A stretch of 64,000 nt of DNA. Source: CAIYPG01 sp903864555. GTDB lineage: Bacteria; Pseudomonadota; Gammaproteobacteria; Burkholderiales; SG8-39. A program made the translations under genes and the position numbers. Positions 62,768 to 64,000 of this stretch are shown piece after piece. Under the pieces are notes generated by a model. The model worked only from the letters and a program-made list of their open reading frames with translations, was not told the origin of the DNA and did not search any database. Position 1 is the first letter of the stretch. Every line of letters starts with the position of its first letter. The DNA is taken from positions 47,503-111,502 of the forward strand of contig CANJJT010000005.1 of the NCBI GenBank assembly GCA_947474715.1, read 5' to 3'.

Positions 62768-64000
62768 GATGTCTGTCCTTTGCTGTTCATCATCAGGCCG
62801 CCGACGACGCGGCGGTCATGGAGTTCCCCGATTTTCCCTGAAGACAGGCCGATCACTTCGGCCAGGATCGCGTCGGTGTGTTCGCCGGCACGCGGGGCGA
62901 TGAAAGCGGTGCGCTCGGCAGCGCTGAAGCTCAAGGGGCTGCCCGGGACCGTCAGTTCGCCGATGCCGGGTTGCGCCACCCTGCGGAACATCGGATTGGC
63001 CGGGGAGCAGCGCGGATCTTCCACCGCCATCTGCCGGTAATCCTGGTACTCGCCCCAGCAGACCCCGGCAGCATCGAAAGCCGTGCGGACTTCCTCCATC
63101 GTGTGTGACTCCGTCCACGCTGCCACCAGTGCTGCGATCTCCTCGCGTGCGGCATAACGCTGCCCTTCATTGCCGAGATCGAGGCCAAGCCTGCGTCCCA
63201 GTTCCGTGATGGAGGCCTCCATGCCACAGGCCTTGCACAGCATGTCCCAGTGCCTTGGCGTGAAGGAGGTCACCATCACGCGGTGCGCGTCGCGGGTGCC
63301 GAAATCGCGTGCGAAGGTGCCATAGACATGATTGCCGTCGGACTGCCTGAGGTTGGCGTTGATCTGGGCATCGCCGATGAAGCCCAGATTGCCCATCATG
63401 GCAAAGGCCACATCAGACAGGGCCAGCTTGATCTCCTGGCCAGTACCGGTGAGCCTGCGATGCTGGTCGGCGGCCAGTATGCCCATCGCGAGGGTGAGGC
63501 CGGTGGTGATGTCCCAGGCCGGCAGCACACCATTGACCGGTGTTGCGGCCGATGCACCCGCATTCAGGTAGGGGAGTCCGGTGGCGCAGTTGACCGTGTA
63601 ATCAACGGCCGCCGTGCCATCAGGATGTCCCGAGAGGCTGGCCAGTATCACGTCGGCCCTGCGCTGACTCAGTTTCTTGTAGCTGGCCCAGCCTCGGGCG
63701 CCGAGGTTGGTCAGCAAGATGCCGCCACGGGGGGCGTCCCGGATGACCAGTTCGGTGGCGAGTTCCTGACCTTCGGGATTCCTCAGATCGATGAGAATGG
63801 AGCGCTTGCCCTTATTCAGTCCGGCCCAGTACAGGCTGTTGCCGGCCTGCGTCACGGGCCAGCGACCGTAGTCCTTGGGGCCGTCGATTTCATCAATACG
63901 GATGACTTCGGCGCCCAGTTGCGCCAGAGACATGCCGGCGAGGGGGGCGGCAACAAATGCCGAGTGTTCAACGACCCTCAGGTCGGCAAGCACACCTTTC
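62764..64000 (-). CDS. Class III (CaiB/BaiF) CoA-transferase, possibly truncated at 5' end
   Basis: At least 409 residues. N-terminal ADLRVVEHSAFVAAPLAGMSLAQLGAEVIRID is typical; the Asp nucleophile candidate is in LPAWDITTGLTLAMGIL. A GTG at 63993 is the first start visible, but AAAGG is too close to it and the frame stays open to the window edge, so the true start may be outside. It is translationally coupled to the acyl-CoA dehydrogenase; together they would activate and oxidise an organic acid. Confidence 0.9.
   Translation of the reverse strand, partial: KGVLADLRVVEHSAFVAAPLAGMSLAQLGAEVIRIDEIDGPKDYGRWPVTQAGNSLYWAGLNKGKRSILIDLRNPEGQELATELVIRDAPRGGILLTNLGARGWASYKKLSQRRADVILASLSGHPDGTAAVDYTVNCATGLPYLNAGASAATPVNGVLPAWDITTGLTLAMGILAADQHRRLTGTGQEIKLALSDVAFAMMGNLGFIGDAQINANLRQSDGNHVYGTFARDFGTRDAHRVMVTSFTPRHWDMLCKACGMEASITELGRRLGLDLGNEGQRYAAREEIAALVAAWTESHTMEEVRTAFDAAGVCWGEYQDYRQMAVEDPRCSPANPMFRRVAQPGIGELTVPGSPLSFSAAERTAFIAPRAGEHTDAILAEVIGLSSGKIGELHDRRVVGGLMMNSKGQTS

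Noticed and set aside
1..64000. tRNA, rRNA, CRISPR arrays, prophage or IS transposase
   Set aside because: I looked for cloverleaf-like arms, regular short repeats with spacers and DDE or tyrosine recombinase motifs and saw none; a tool scan could still find a short RNA gene.

Overview
The window is a high-GC stretch of a bacterial chromosome, most likely a betaproteobacterium (Burkholderiales or Rhodocyclales type). The clues are the gene order trmJ-cysE-iscRSUA-hscBA-fdx-iscX, the five periplasmic Bug/TctC receptors, the mfd/ispD/ispF pairing and the density of CoA-linked catabolic genes. I see no rRNA, tRNA, CRISPR array, prophage or transposase.

Layout. 1-8 kb, minus strand: a degenerate c-di-GMP module (GGDEF-EAL partner plus DUF3391/HD-GYP), a secreted methyltransferase, two TPR/O-GlcNAc-transferase-like proteins and suhB. 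8-16 kb, plus strand: trmJ, cysE and the full ISC iron-sulfur operon with its IscR/sigma70 promoter and an internal hairpin terminator. 16-25 kb: a Bug receptor, serB, a Sel1 protein, mfd, ispD, ispF and thpR. 25-31 kb, minus strand: enoyl-CoA hydratase, a CoA-transferase and a three-gene ABC efflux operon with a 27-codon ORF wedged between ATPase and permease. 31-42 kb: flavin oxidoreductase, fumC, ybiB, ctaA, a methyltransferase, class I fumarase, yqhA and acs. 42-43 kb: a lower-GC islet with a brnT/brnA toxin-antitoxin pair. 43-64 kb: accessory catabolism and transport, with a hydroxyacid dehydrogenase, Bug receptors, a split Fbp-type ferric iron ABC system with a Fur box, two MmgE/PrpD genes with two small ferredoxin-fold-like genes between them, an SDR, a MATE-like transporter, an acyl-CoA dehydrogenase and a second CoA-transferase.

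The most notable find is at 45247-46971 on the minus strand. Two ORFs in the same frame are separated by one TGA, and the TGA sits in the motif Cys-TGA-Gly-Ser-Cys. A stem-loop with the geometry of a bacterial SECIS element starts 7 nt after it. I read this as one selenocysteine-containing protein of the UGSC family that ordinary gene calling splits in two. It lies just downstream of a Bug receptor gene on the same strand.

A second notable feature is a four-copy family of 200-260 bp intergenic elements with inverted-repeat arms. Each arm carries a small hairpin whose sequence differs between copies while its pairing is kept.

Coordinates were read by eye from the sequence, and family assignments rest on recognised motifs, not on a database search.
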